Assembly (NCBI RefSeq): GCF_010993775.1
Contig: NZ_WOTO01000045.1
Span: 1 to 64,000, forward strand
Reading direction: 5' to 3'
DNA length: 64,000 bases
Origin: Fodinicola feengrottensis
GTDB lineage: Bacteria; Actinomycetota; Actinomycetes; Mycobacteriales; HKI-0501
Position 1 is the first letter of the stretch. Each line of letters starts with the position of its first letter. The translations under genes were made by a program, and so were the position numbers. The notes below the pieces were generated by a model. The model did not search any database. It was not told where the DNA came from and saw only the letters and a program-made list of their open reading frames with translations. Shown in pieces: positions 8,836-17,358 of this stretch.

Positions 8836-9599
8836 GACGCCTCCTGAACCGGCAACACGGCGGTGGGTCGGGCTCGCGGTGATGGATGAACACGGCCTGA
8901 ACCTCACATACGCTGGTCGCTCACCACCTTGCTGGAGCGGTGCATCGTACGCGAGTGAGATGGATGCCTGCGGTGTCGGCTCTGGCTAGCGATCGAATGT
9001 CGAGCTCGTGAGCGCTAGTGATCTTTTTACTGTCGGCTCACCTCCCCACTCGTGCTATCGGCCGCCGCGGGTTGGGTGAGCAGCTTGGAGTACGTGTTGA
9101 CTGGTTCGGCCGCACGACCACCGGAGTCAGGCTAGGGCCGCCGCCAGACCGAACCTTCTCAACGTCGTCGTCAGTCGCGCCAAACGTCATCGACACCACA
9201 CAGCATGGGCACCGTTGCCACACTTCCAGCAACTCGCGCACCAATTACCAGTCCACCGGTAGGGGTTCTCCAGTTGCTCAACGCACGCGACCATCCGGCC
9301 ACCATCGGTCAGGCAGGTGCTTTCACGCCAGCGCCGTACTACAGCGCTGTAGGCGGAGTCGCGGCGTGGTGCGGCCGGTCGGCGGGACTGCGATGGTCGA
9401 CGAGTTCCGAAGCAAGCTCGTCCTCGAGATCTGCTTAGCGAGCACGGCCCAATCGCCGCCGGTCACATTGCGAACGACAACTTGGAGACCCGCCGCGCCG
9501 GTTGGACTCGGTGCCGCCAGCCGCACGCCGTTGACCTCAGGTAGCTCATAAGACATCATCGTTGAGAATGCTTCACAAAGTTTCTAGCAAGGAGGAAAG
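8836..9599 (+). other. Region without a supported gene
   Basis: 764 bases between the CBASS operon and the next + strand gene. On the - strand, a protein-like stretch (start near 9559: SYELPEVNGVRLAAPSPTG) reads leftward and is broken. Another - strand stretch (near 9244-9060) could be its tail. This may be a decayed or frameshifted gene, but no family motif supports it. Confidence 0.3.
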
Positions 9600-9836
9600 A
9601 TGCGCGCCAAGTTCCTCGGCAAAGACCCGAACTCGCAGGTAGACAACTCGCCCACCCTGTTCGCCACGGACCGCACCGACCGCGTGACCTACATCGCGCA
9701 GGGTTGGAAGGTGACCGACGCCGAGGCGCTCGCGGACATCGGGCAGGTGCCCGACCACGAAACCCTGATCGAGATCCCGGAAGACGTGCTGACGTTCTAC
9801 GCTCGCCGCTACCTGGAGCAGGAGGGTGAACGCTGA
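9600..9836 (+). CDS. Small conserved protein paired with DUF6879
   Basis: A 78-residue acidic protein with no known function. ATG at 9600 sits behind a strong AAGGAGG. The sequence (DNSPTLFATDRTDRVTYIAQGWKVTD...EIPEDVLTFYARRYLEQE) is typical of small proteins encoded just upstream of DUF6879 genes in actinomycetes (from memory of such loci). It overlaps the next gene by 4 bases (CTGA). Confidence 0.75.
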   Translation: MRAKFLGKDPNSQVDNSPTLFATDRTDRVTYIAQGWKVTDAEALADIGQVPDHETLIEIPEDVLTFYARRYLEQEGER

Positions 9837-10375
9837 CTTCCCTCATCAAGCCCGGTCCGGAGTTCCGGCAGCTCTTCCATTCCTTCGAGCACACGGCGTA
9901 CCGGCTCGAAGCTCGCGATCAGTACGACGCCAGTTACGAGAATGAGTCCCTGCGCAAGTTCCTCGCAGGGGAACCGGATGACCTGCCGTGGATGCAGAGC
10001 TGGCTGGACATGTTGCGCGAGGCCACGGCCAAGGGCCGCCGGTTCGCCCGTGTCCGCGTGGTGACGATGCCGCTCACCGACTACAGCCGCTTTGGTGTGT
10101 GGTGCGCGCAGTTCACCAATGGGGCGGGTGAAGATATCCGTTACCTGGAGCGGGACAAGGCCGAGTTCGTAGGACTACCGAACCACGACTACTGGCTCTT
10201 CGATTCTCGGAAGCTGGTACGGATGCACTTGGACGACAACGGCGCCTTCCTTGGTGGCGAGGTCATCGAAGATGCGAACGAGATCGTGAAGCACAGCTAC
10301 TGGCGTGATGCTGCCTGGCATCATGCCACCGGACGGGACGATTTTGCCACTGAACAGCAGCTCCGGGGCGTCTAA
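9833..10375 (+). CDS. DUF6879-family protein with probable CTG start
   Basis: A 180-residue DUF6879-type protein (FRQLFHSFEHTAYRLEARDQY; RRFARVRVVTMPLTDYSRFG; RYLERDKAEFVGLPNHDYWLFDS; HHATGRDDFA). An in-frame stop lies at 9827, and no ATG, GTG or TTG occurs until ATG 9992, which would cut off the conserved N terminus. A CTG at 9833, in a CTGA overlap with the previous stop and 8 bases after GGAGG, is the best start. Function unknown. DUF6879 genes commonly sit beside XRE-DUF5753 regulators, as here, and may form a toxin-antitoxin-like or signalling pair (inference). Confidence 0.75.
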   Translation: MTSLIKPGPEFRQLFHSFEHTAYRLEARDQYDASYENESLRKFLAGEPDDLPWMQSWLDMLREATAKGRRFARVRVVTMPLTDYSRFGVWCAQFTNGAGEDIRYLERDKAEFVGLPNHDYWLFDSRKLVRMHLDDNGAFLGGEVIEDANEIVKHSYWRDAAWHHATGRDDFATEQQLRGV

Positions 10376-11158
10376 CGTCCACGAGGCACGGAATGCCCTT
10401 GGCAAACGACTCCGCGAGCTACGCCAAGCCGCTGGCGTCAACGGTCGGCAGCTCGCGGAGTCTTTGTCGTGGCCGCCGTCTAAGATCTCCAAACTGGAGA
10501 ACGGCCGGCAACGCCGACCGACGACGACATCAGTGCATGGACACGCGCAACCAACGCCGAGGTTGAGGCTGAGGCTCTGCTCGCTTCGCTGCACACGCTT
10601 GAGGTGCAACATGCCGAGTGGCAGCGGATCCTGCGTACCGGGTTGAAACCCCGGCAACAAGAACACATCGAGTGGGATCAGAAGACGCGGCTCTTCCAGG
10701 TGTTCGAAGCGACAGTGCTTCCTGGTCTCCTCCAAACCGCGGAATATGCCCGTGCTCGGTTCGCTGAAGGTATCCGCCGGTTGAAGCTCCCGAATGACAT
10801 CAACGAGGCGGTAGCTGCCCGCGTGCGGCGCCAAGAGATCCTGTATCGGACCGACAAGCGGTTCCACTTCGTGCTGACAGAGGCAGCGTTGAGGTTCCGA
10901 CTGTGCCCCACGGACGTCATGCTCGGCCAGCTCGACCGATTGATCTCTTTTTCGCAACTACCGAACGTGCGGCTGGGCATCGTCGGCTTCGAGACCCAGT
11001 ACGCCACCTCGCCGTGGCATGGCTTCTGGATATACGACAACGAGCGGGTACTGGTCGAGACCTTCAGCGCGGCGCTTGACCTGCGTCAGCCGCAGGAGAT
11101 CGAGCTGTACGGGAACGCCTTCGAAACAGCTCGCGGCAGTCGCCAGCTACGGGCGTAG
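10323..11158 (+). CDS. XRE-family regulator with DUF5753 (Scr1-like) domain, frameshifted
   Basis: N-terminal XRE HTH (LGKRLRELRQAAGVNGRQLAESLSWPPSKISKLENGRQ). After this the frame breaks at a missing base near 10512; the expected continuation TPTDDDISAWTRATNAEAE-like is present in the other frame. It then runs into a full DUF5753 domain (QHIEWDQKTRLFQVFEATVLPGLLQTAEYARA...YATSPWHGFWIYD). The start ATG 10323 overlaps the DUF6879 gene by 53 bases. DUF5753 proteins are Streptomyces-type regulators paired with small partner proteins. It likely controls this module. Confidence 0.8.
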
Positions 11159-11360
11159 CGCGCGGACCCTCATTAATCGCGTCATAGACGATCTTGCCCC
11201 GGAAACATCCGAAGATGGCGACTGATTTCTAGAGCGCCCGCATGGTTTGTTCATTTCTAGAAATACTGAGAAACTTTCTTTTCAGGTGTCAGTTTCGGCT
11301 CTACGCTGCCATTCGGACGGTGAATCGCGTTCGCCCCTTTTGGGACTGGGAGTGAGCCAG

Positions 11361-12516
11361 GTGACGACACGTGTCGCCCTGCTGAGCAGGGAACAGATCG
11401 ACCGACTTCCCGCACGCGCCCGCGAGGTTGTCGAGTACCGCAAGAGCGGACTCAGCCTGAACCACATCCAGGGCTGCCCCCTGGACTGCGCGTACTGCAT
11501 CCGACACACCTATGGCCTCTGGGATCAGCGGGTGCCGCGTGCCCTGATGACCGACGCGGAGGCCGTCGAAGAGTTGGTCAACCATCGCTACTTCCAGCCG
11601 CATGTGACGCCGGTCCAGGTGTTCAACCGGGCGACCGACCCGTTCCTTCCCGCCGTTCGGCCGCACACCTTCGCCGTGCTGGAAGACCTCGACGGCCGCG
11701 GGATGACCAATCACGTCCTGGTCATTACGCGCCATCAGATGAAGGCGGCAGACATCGACCGGCTCAATGCACTCAAGCACCTCAAGGTGACGCTGCTGTT
11801 CACCTATTCCGGGATCGACAATAAGGACATCGAGCCCTACCCCTCGCACGTGGCCGCTGAGTCCTTGAAGCTCATGAGCGCGCCGGATCGCCGGAGGTAC
11901 CGCACGGTTTTGTACTGGCGTCCGCTGGTGCCGGGTCTGAACGACACCGACGAGCACCTTGACCAGGCATACGGGCTGGCGGGTCACGCCGATGCGACAG
12001 TGTTCACTGCTGTTCTACCGCGACCAAATCGCCGAGTACTACAAGGCCAACGGCCTGCCCGAGCCGTACGAGGACACCGCGCGTCGGAAGATCGTGCCGG
12101 AAACCTTGGAGCGGCGGGTCTTGGCCGCCTTCGACACGACGACGCCGTTGTTCCGCAAGACCTCGTGTGCCGTGGCGTACGCGCATGGTCTGCCCGATTA
12201 CAACGGCCACTACGGCATCCGAGAGCTGTGCGACATCTGCCCGCTGAGTCAGCTTGACCTGTGCGCCAGTGCTCACCGGGTGCCGTCACCCAGCCAGATA
12301 CGGGATGCCTCCGGCACACTGCCAGAGGCTCGTGGTCTGGTGGTCGTGGACATCACCGACCGCGCAGCCGTGGTGTCCGGGCTGGAGACGGAGCAGCCGC
12401 GCTACTACCTGCAACATGCGCTCGGCTTTCAGGTGCACGACGTGCGTCACCCGCACGTCGAGCGTCGGCACGGTCGAGCCGATATCGGCTGGAAGGAAGA
12501 CAAACGCGATGGCTGA
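11361..12516 (+). CDS. Radical SAM protein, SPL-like family, frameshifted
   Basis: The cluster motif CPLDCAYC binds a 4Fe-4S cluster, and further spore-photoproduct-lyase-like features follow (NHIQGCPLDCAYCIRHTYG; PVQVFNRATDPFLP; TYSGIDNKDIEPY). The C terminus (LFYRDQIAEYYKANGLPEPYEDTARRK; YGIRELCDICPLSQLDLC, possibly an auxiliary Cys cluster) is in the next frame, so an indel lies near 12003. GTG 11361 follows GGGAG at 9 bases and is preferred to upstream starts. It is followed with overlap by an exonuclease/dTMP-kinase gene. Substrate unknown; a nucleotide or nucleic-acid substrate is inferred from the SPL resemblance and neighbours. Confidence 0.75.
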
Positions 12517-13714
12517 CTGGACGAGCCTCAGCTACGTGGTCGTGGACGTGGAGGGCAACGGCCAGCAGCCGCCCGACCTGGTGGAACTGGCCGCCGTGCC
12601 GATCGTGAACGGCGCCATCGGGGAACCGGTGAGCTGGCTGGTTCTCCCGGACGAGGAGATCACGCACTTCGCGACCCGGATTCACGGCCTGACCAACAAA
12701 GACCTGGCCAACTCGCCGGTATTCGACGCGGTAAAGGACGACGTGCTCGGCGCCCTGAACGTTGACGCCCTGGTGGCCCACAACGCACACGTGGATGTCG
12801 GCGTTCTGAGCCGCAAGCTCGATGACTGGCAGACGCCTGAGGTGTTCGACACGCTCAAGCTCGCCCGCCGCTTGGTGCCGGGGCGGGACAGCTACCGGCT
12901 TGGCAGATTGGTCGAGTCTTTTGGCCTCGCGGACGGTCTGCCCGATGACCTGTCGCCGCACCGCGCCACCTACGACGCGCTGGTCGCGGCACGCCTGTTC
13001 GTGCTGCTCGCGCGGGCAAGGCGGCAACGCTCGAGAAACTCCGTGGCCATCCGTCAGAAGGGGACGAACATGAAGCTCCGGCCTTTTCTGAGCGGAGCGG
13101 CGCGCGGCGTGTTCGTCAGCGTGGATGGACCGAGCGGGGCCGGGAAATCAACGATTGTTCGCCACCTGGCGCAACTCCTTGTCGCCGCTGGCGAAGACGT
13201 GTACATCACCGCCGAGCCATCCACTGGCCCGATTGGTGCGATGTGTCGTGACTTAACCGAGACGATTACCGGCCACGCGCTCGCCTGCTTGTACGCGGCA
13301 GATCGCTATTACCACCTCGAGGTGGAGATCCGCCCGCACGCCGAGGCCGGCCGCTTCGTCATCTCCGACCGTTATGTCCCTTCAGGGCTGGTCATGCAAC
13401 GCTTCGACGGCATTGACCCGGCGTTCCTTTGGCAAATCAACGCCGAAGCCGACCGACCCGACCTAGCCGTGATCCTCGAAGCCGACCCCGACGTGATTTC
13501 CGAACGACTTACGGAGCGCGGGCCGCATAACCGCTTCCAGATCTCGCCCAGCAGCAGTCACGCCGAAGTCCATTTCTACCGGCAGGCCACCGAGCGGTTA
13601 ATTCAAGCCGGATTCGACGTGCTACGGGTGGACTGCAACCAGCGACCAGCAGAACAGTCCGCGGCCTTGATCCGCGACCGGCTGATGACCTTCTTCGCAT
13701 CGAGCAAGGAGTAA
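12509..13714 (+). CDS. DnaQ-like 3'-5' exonuclease fused to thymidylate kinase
   Basis: A 401-residue fusion. The N-terminal ~170 residues form a DEDD exonuclease: VVVDVEGNG (Asp/Glu), HNAHVDVGVL (Asp), and SPHRATYDA (His/Asp). The C-terminal ~200 residues form a dTMP kinase: P-loop GPSGAGKST at about 207-215, DRYVPSGLVMQ, and lid-type RGPHNR. ATG 12509 lies behind GGAAGGAAG and overlaps the radical SAM stop. An ATG at 13071 behind AGAAGGGG looks like the ancestral kinase start, so the fusion may be real or reflect a lost stop. The pairing suggests degradation of DNA ends plus thymidylate salvage. Confidence 0.75.
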   Translation: MADWTSLSYVVVDVEGNGQQPPDLVELAAVPIVNGAIGEPVSWLVLPDEEITHFATRIHGLTNKDLANSPVFDAVKDDVLGALNVDALVAHNAHVDVGVLSRKLDDWQTPEVFDTLKLARRLVPGRDSYRLGRLVESFGLADGLPDDLSPHRATYDALVAARLFVLLARARRQRSRNSVAIRQKGTNMKLRPFLSGAARGVFVSVDGPSGAGKSTIVRHLAQLLVAAGEDVYITAEPSTGPIGAMCRDLTETITGHALACLYAADRYYHLEVEIRPHAEAGRFVISDRYVPSGLVMQRFDGIDPAFLWQINAEADRPDLAVILEADPDVISERLTERGPHNRFQISPSSSHAEVHFYRQATERLIQAGFDVLRVDCNQRPAEQSAALIRDRLMTFFASSKE

Positions 13715-13717
13715 ACG

Positions 13718-13981
13718 GTGATTGCCGAAACGATCGCGAACGCGGAGCCAGTGAACGAAATTGATGTGCCCACCCGCCTCCAACGATGCGTCTCGCCGCC
13801 CAGCCGAGCCCAGAACCCGTCTGAGACCACAGCCGAGAACGCGAGCGAGGGCGTGATCCAGGACGTGTATCGGGTCGCGTTTGTTCTTCACGGATGGGTT
13901 CAGCAGTCACCTGCACGCCGCGGCCGGCCGGTCGATGACCGTCCGAAGCCGCGTCCCCGGACACGGAAGGTATCGGGGTGA
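13718..13981 (+). CDS. Small hypothetical protein
   Basis: 87 residues, no recognised family. GTG start 3 bases after the kinase stop, with AAGGAG overlapping that stop. The stop overlaps the next start as GTGA. Strict coupling is the main evidence that it is a real gene of the radical SAM operon. The C terminus is basic (RPVDDRPKPRPRTRK). Confidence 0.55.
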   Translation: MIAETIANAEPVNEIDVPTRLQRCVSPPSRAQNPSETTAENASEGVIQDVYRVAFVLHGWVQQSPARRGRPVDDRPKPRPRTRKVSG

Positions 13982-14217
13982 CCGCCACAATGCCGGCCGA
14001 ACCAACAGCGGCGGCGGATTCAGCGCCGATCGAGGGTGCGCGCGGTGAGTGCGCCTCGTGTAGGACGCCGATCGTCTACCGGGCAGCGCACGACGCGTGG
14101 GAGCACGTGATCGTGCGCCTCGAACCCGCGCGCGTGGGCGTGGAGATGCCGGTGTTCAGCGGTGCGCATCTGGCGACGGCACACGACGATGACGCGGTAC
14201 GGAGCGAACTGCGGTGA
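13978..14217 (+). CDS. Small hypothetical protein with CxxC motif
   Basis: 79 residues. GTG start in a GTGA overlap with the previous gene, and its stop overlaps the next GTG in the same way. It holds a single CASC motif followed by RTPIVYR and a His-rich C terminus (AHLATAHDDD), possibly a small metal site. Function unknown. Confidence 0.55.
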   Translation: MTATMPAEPTAAADSAPIEGARGECASCRTPIVYRAAHDAWEHVIVRLEPARVGVEMPVFSGAHLATAHDDDAVRSELR

Positions 14218-14558
14218 GTACTGAGCCCGGCACGCGCGAGCAGCCGCTTACAGTCACGTCGGCGGCGCGGACGGTAGCCGATCAACCGCGATTGTTCTAT
14301 TTGTGGCGCGTCAATGACATTAGCGGCGTCTCAGGGCGTGGCCTGGTGTCGTGGGGTGTGGAGTGGCCGAACGGTCGCGCCACCACGCAATGGAACGGGC
14401 CTCGCAGCGGTATCTGGCAAACCAGCGAATGGGACCGCACCGAGGACATTATCGCCGTGCACGGCCACGACGGTGCAACGAGGCTCCTTTACCTGCCTCG
14501 TCCCGGCGTCTGCGAGCACTGTCTCACCATCGCCGGCTCACCACCTTCACTTCCGTGA
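14214..14558 (+). CDS. Hypothetical protein, last gene of the radical SAM operon
   Basis: 114 residues. GTG start overlapping the previous stop. It contains LFYLWRVNDISGVSGRGLVSWGVEWPNG and a C-terminal CEHCLTIAG with a CxxC motif. No family recognised. Three successive 4-base overlaps tie it to the genes upstream. Confidence 0.55.
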   Translation: MSTEPGTREQPLTVTSAARTVADQPRLFYLWRVNDISGVSGRGLVSWGVEWPNGRATTQWNGPRSGIWQTSEWDRTEDIIAVHGHDGATRLLYLPRPGVCEHCLTIAGSPPSLP

Positions 14559-14677
14559 GGTCGCAGCAGTGGCGGAAATCATTCGTGCTCAGCGATGAAG
14601 CGGGGCGGTCAGGTTGAGCGCGGGGGAAGTCGTATTGATTTCCTCCAAACCTGATCCAAACGTGTCCACTCAGGGGG

Positions 14678-14974
14678 ATGATTTTTGTGGCGCATACGCA
14701 TGAACTCGACTGGCCGTTGAGCGGCGAGGGTGTCCGGGCTGTATTTACGCAGCTTGCCGCGAAGGGACGATCACCGCTGCCATCCACTGAGCCCGATCAA
14801 ATAGCTTTTTGGCAATGGTTATCAGATTTGCGCGGGAGAGCTAAGAAGCTCGGTATCGAATGGTCGCCATGTGACGGCGGGGCATCCACAGAAGAGGATG
14901 TCGAGACCAGCGACGTCCAGCGGCAACTGGAAGCGATTCTCGACATGACGCCGATGCCATCGCCGAGCGAGTAG
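14678..14974 (+). CDS. Hypothetical protein
   Basis: 98 residues; ATG 14678 directly after a G-rich GGGGG stretch. It contains a Trp-rich central part (FWQWLSDLRGRAKKLGIEW) and an acidic C terminus. Separated by 119 bases from the preceding operon. No family recognised; moderate coding evidence only. Confidence 0.4.
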   Translation: MIFVAHTHELDWPLSGEGVRAVFTQLAAKGRSPLPSTEPDQIAFWQWLSDLRGRAKKLGIEWSPCDGGASTEEDVETSDVQRQLEAILDMTPMPSPSE

Positions 14975-15164
14975 CACGGATGAACGGCCGGACGCCTCCC
15001 ACGGCAACCAAGCCACGCCCTCAAGTACGGCCTTGAAAGCCACTGGCCGCGGCTGCGCCGGACGGCTCAGCATCACCCGTAGCCGGGATCGCGACGTTTG
15101 GCACCAGATCGGTGCAGGACTCGCATCGTCAGCCGCACGGCTGACGCCAGTCAGGTAGGTGAAT

Positions 15165-15383
15165 ATGACGAGCCACAGCGGACCAATGCTCAATGTGCGA
15201 CAACAAGTTGTGCAGGCGAAGAGGGATGCAACCATAGCTGTCGAGGCGGCGCGACGCTCAGGCGACCAGCGCAAAGTTGATCACTTCGTCGGCAAGGCGC
15301 TGGCGTTCCAAGCGATCCTCGACATTATCGAGATCGAGATCGAACCCGAGATCAGTACTTCGCTATTCGCTACTCCAAAGTGA
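15165..15383 (+). CDS. Small helical hypothetical protein
   Basis: 72 residues from ATG 15165 (an ATG six bases upstream is also in frame). Predicted all-helical (VRQQVVQAKRDATIAVEAARRSGDQRKVDHFVGKALAFQAIL) with an acidic tail. Function unknown. Confidence 0.4.
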   Translation: MTSHSGPMLNVRQQVVQAKRDATIAVEAARRSGDQRKVDHFVGKALAFQAILDIIEIEIEPEISTSLFATPK

Positions 15384-15586
15384 CGTGCACGTGCTCACAG
15401 TAAATGGGCTGGACCATCACCGACTGCCGCTGTTTCTCGCTTCTGTCATTGAAATCTCTGCCCTACTCGTGTCACCAAGGCGACATAAAGCAAGCTCCCG
15501 GCTCCGATCCCACGGCGGCGGCGCGAGCCGTGGAGTGACCTTTGACGGAATGGGCTCATGTTTCCACAAGTTCAGAGGTGGAGCGG

Positions 15587-15997
15587 ATGGAGGGAATCAA
15601 TTCGGTCATGGGTGAACGGTCAGTCAATGTCTGGGTGGCTTGGGCCCTGCTCCGGTGTGGATCCTGCGATAAGCGTCTCCTTCCGGTGGTGGGGTCGGCC
15701 CCTCGCCAGTACGCCTGCGGCTGTGTGGCGGGTCGCGGTGGGATCGACGCCACCACAGTCGAGGGCCGGGTGGTCGCAGCGGCGCTGGAGGCCACGATCG
15801 ACGACATTCGGCAGGCCGTTGGCGAGGACGATCTCGACGAGGATGGGATCCGAGATCATTGGGCGGGCGCGGATCCTGGCAAACTCCGCCGGTTGGTGAG
15901 CACGATTCTGGAGGCCGCTATCGTGATCCACGACGAGGCAGGCGCGATCGAGTACGTCTGGAAGTCGCCTTCCAATGAGCCAGAGGGCTGCAACTGA
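15587..15997 (+). CDS. Recombinase-type zinc-ribbon protein, possible serine-recombinase remnant
   Basis: The motif LLRCGSCDKRLLPV...YACGCV-AGRGGI followed by TTVEGRVVAAALEA resembles the zinc beta ribbon and adjoining helix of large serine recombinases. The catalytic N-terminal domain is missing in this window. ATG 15587 follows AGGTGGAG. It is either a stand-alone zinc-ribbon protein or the C-terminal scrap of an integrase. No other integrase signal was found, so this fragment may be all that is left of an integration module. Confidence 0.5.
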   Translation: MEGINSVMGERSVNVWVAWALLRCGSCDKRLLPVVGSAPRQYACGCVAGRGGIDATTVEGRVVAAALEATIDDIRQAVGEDDLDEDGIRDHWAGADPGKLRRLVSTILEAAIVIHDEAGAIEYVWKSPSNEPEGCN

Positions 15998-16046
15998 ACT
16001 GATCTCACTGGAATGCGGAGCCGTCCGGACTGCAGGAGTTTGCTGG

Positions 16047-16388
16047 TCAGGCGGACGGAGGAAACATCGGGTGCCGCGCTAGCCAGTCATCAACGAACCC
16101 ACCCACCTCTTCGATGAATTCAGTACCCAGTGGGGTGAGGGCATACTGATGTCCTCGAGCCGCAGGTCCGGGCCGTCTTTCGATGAGAGCTTCCTGGTGT
16201 AGTGCACGCAACGTCTTGCTGCACATTCTCTCGGAGATGTGTGGCTCGGCTCGGTCGTGTAGTGCCTCGATCAGCTCCGTGAAGGTCAGCGGACCATTGT
16301 CCAGGGCGCGAAGAATGACCGGCGCCCAAGTGCGATTCAAAATCGCTCCGACACCGCGAACACGCTCACGGTCCATGATTGGCTCCAC
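16047..16388 (-). CDS. HxlR-family winged-helix regulator
   Basis: 113 residues with the HxlR pattern: ILNRTWAPVILRALDNGPLTFTELIEAL, then ISERMCSKTLRALHQEALIERR and a wing ending in YALTPLGTEFIE. The family contains redox or ligand-sensing repressors and activators. A Cys is present just before the recognition helix end (ERMC). It stands alone and divergent from the lipoprotein gene; its target is unknown. Confidence 0.85.
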   Translation of the reverse strand: MEPIMDRERVRGVGAILNRTWAPVILRALDNGPLTFTELIEALHDRAEPHISERMCSKTLRALHQEALIERRPGPAARGHQYALTPLGTEFIEEVGGFVDDWLARHPMFPPSA

Positions 16389-16818
16389 CCCTGCGGCTCC
16401 GACTGTAGATTCGTCCGCTTTGTACCGACATCTGCCACTCTACAGAAAAGTCTTCCCGCGACCTCTGGGTTTTCTTGAAGATTTGATTATCGTCGGTCTG
16501 GTCAGCAAGATTTTTTCCTGATCGCACGCATGGTGGGTACCTGCGACATTGCGTTCCAAAATATGACAGCGCGCATTGTTGATCGCGCATCCTTGTCGGA
16601 GCGCTGTGGCCTTCGCGCAGGTTAGCCACCTCGGCGCCGCATTGAGCCGCGGCGCGGTTCCGTCACTGACTGTAGCTGCACGTGCACCCCGCCGACGGCC
16701 CTCGGGGTCCGGACGCGCAGGTCCGGACCCCGATGTTCTTGTCTCACCATGTGTGACCGGTGTAATCAAGATCGTTAGGCGGTAACCCGGGGTGCGGCGG
16801 AGCGGTAGAGGGGCGTGC
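16389..16818 (+). other. Intergenic region between HxlR gene and lipoprotein gene
   Basis: No gene is supported. The stretch is AT-richer near 16480-16570 and ends with a strong hairpin at 16702-16733. It marks the boundary between the accessory region and the Tad locus. Confidence 0.4.
16702..16733 (+). terminator. Strong hairpin, bidirectional terminator candidate
   Basis: A perfect 13-bp stem (16702-16714 pairs with 16721-16733) around a 6-base GCGCAG loop, followed on the + strand by TGTTCTTGTCT. High stability and the T-rich 3' flank fit an intrinsic terminator. Confidence 0.7.
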
Positions 16819-17358
16819 GTGGTGACGGCGGCGCAGATCATGGCCAGAACGGTGACGGCAGCGGCTGCCGTGGTCGTCCTCGTGGGGTGCAATGCCTCGC
16901 CCGCGCAGCCTGACCACCCAAAGCCGGCGAGCCCGCGCGAGACGGCCCGGCAGGCGGCCGAGAGGAGTGCCCTGGCCGCCTACCGGGACATGTGGGCTGC
17001 GATTGCAGCGGCAGGCCTGTCGTCGAACGCGGCGGATCCGACCTTGGCAAAGTATGCCGCCGACCCCGCGCTTGGGGTGATCACCAAAAAATTAGCCAGT
17101 GATAAGAACTCTGGACGGGTAACACGCGGAACATATGCCACCAACCCGGTGGTCACCTCTGTTGCTCCTCTGACTGCACCGACGAAGGTGGATTTGCGAG
17201 ACTGTTTTGACGATACGCGATGGCTCCGATACCGGAAGGACACTGGGAAACTCGACGACACACCTGGCGGTCGGCACCGCACAACAGCGGTAGTCCAGGA
17301 TCTCGGCGGCTGGCGGGTGACGAGCTTCGCCCTGGACGACCAAGTCGGCTCATGCTGA
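16819..17358 (+). CDS. Lipoprotein of the Tad-like locus
   Basis: A hydrophobic leader with lipobox (VVVLVGC) then a Pro/Ser linker and a domain of about 130 residues (YRDMWAAIAAAGLSSNAADPTLAKYA; TYATNPVVTSVAP; VDLRDCFDDTRWLRY). Such small lipoproteins commonly precede actinobacterial pilus or secretion loci. GTG 16819 follows GAGGGG at 6 bases; ATG 16840 is an alternative. The stop overlaps the next gene by 7 bases (ATGCTGA). Likely surface-anchored in the same system. Confidence 0.75.
   Translation: MVTAAQIMARTVTAAAAVVVLVGCNASPAQPDHPKPASPRETARQAAERSALAAYRDMWAAIAAAGLSSNAADPTLAKYAADPALGVITKKLASDKNSGRVTRGTYATNPVVTSVAPLTAPTKVDLRDCFDDTRWLRYRKDTGKLDDTPGGRHRTTAVVQDLGGWRVTSFALDDQVGSC

Noticed and set aside
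9018..9551. Long + strand reading frame as a gene
   Set aside because: No Shine-Dalgarno, Ser/Arg-rich composition typical of a shadow frame, and no motif; the - strand reads more like protein here.
12254..12508. N-terminal extension of the exonuclease-kinase fusion
   Set aside because: Overlaps the coding end of the radical SAM gene in another frame; ATG 12509 with GGAAGGAAG fits the exonuclease start.
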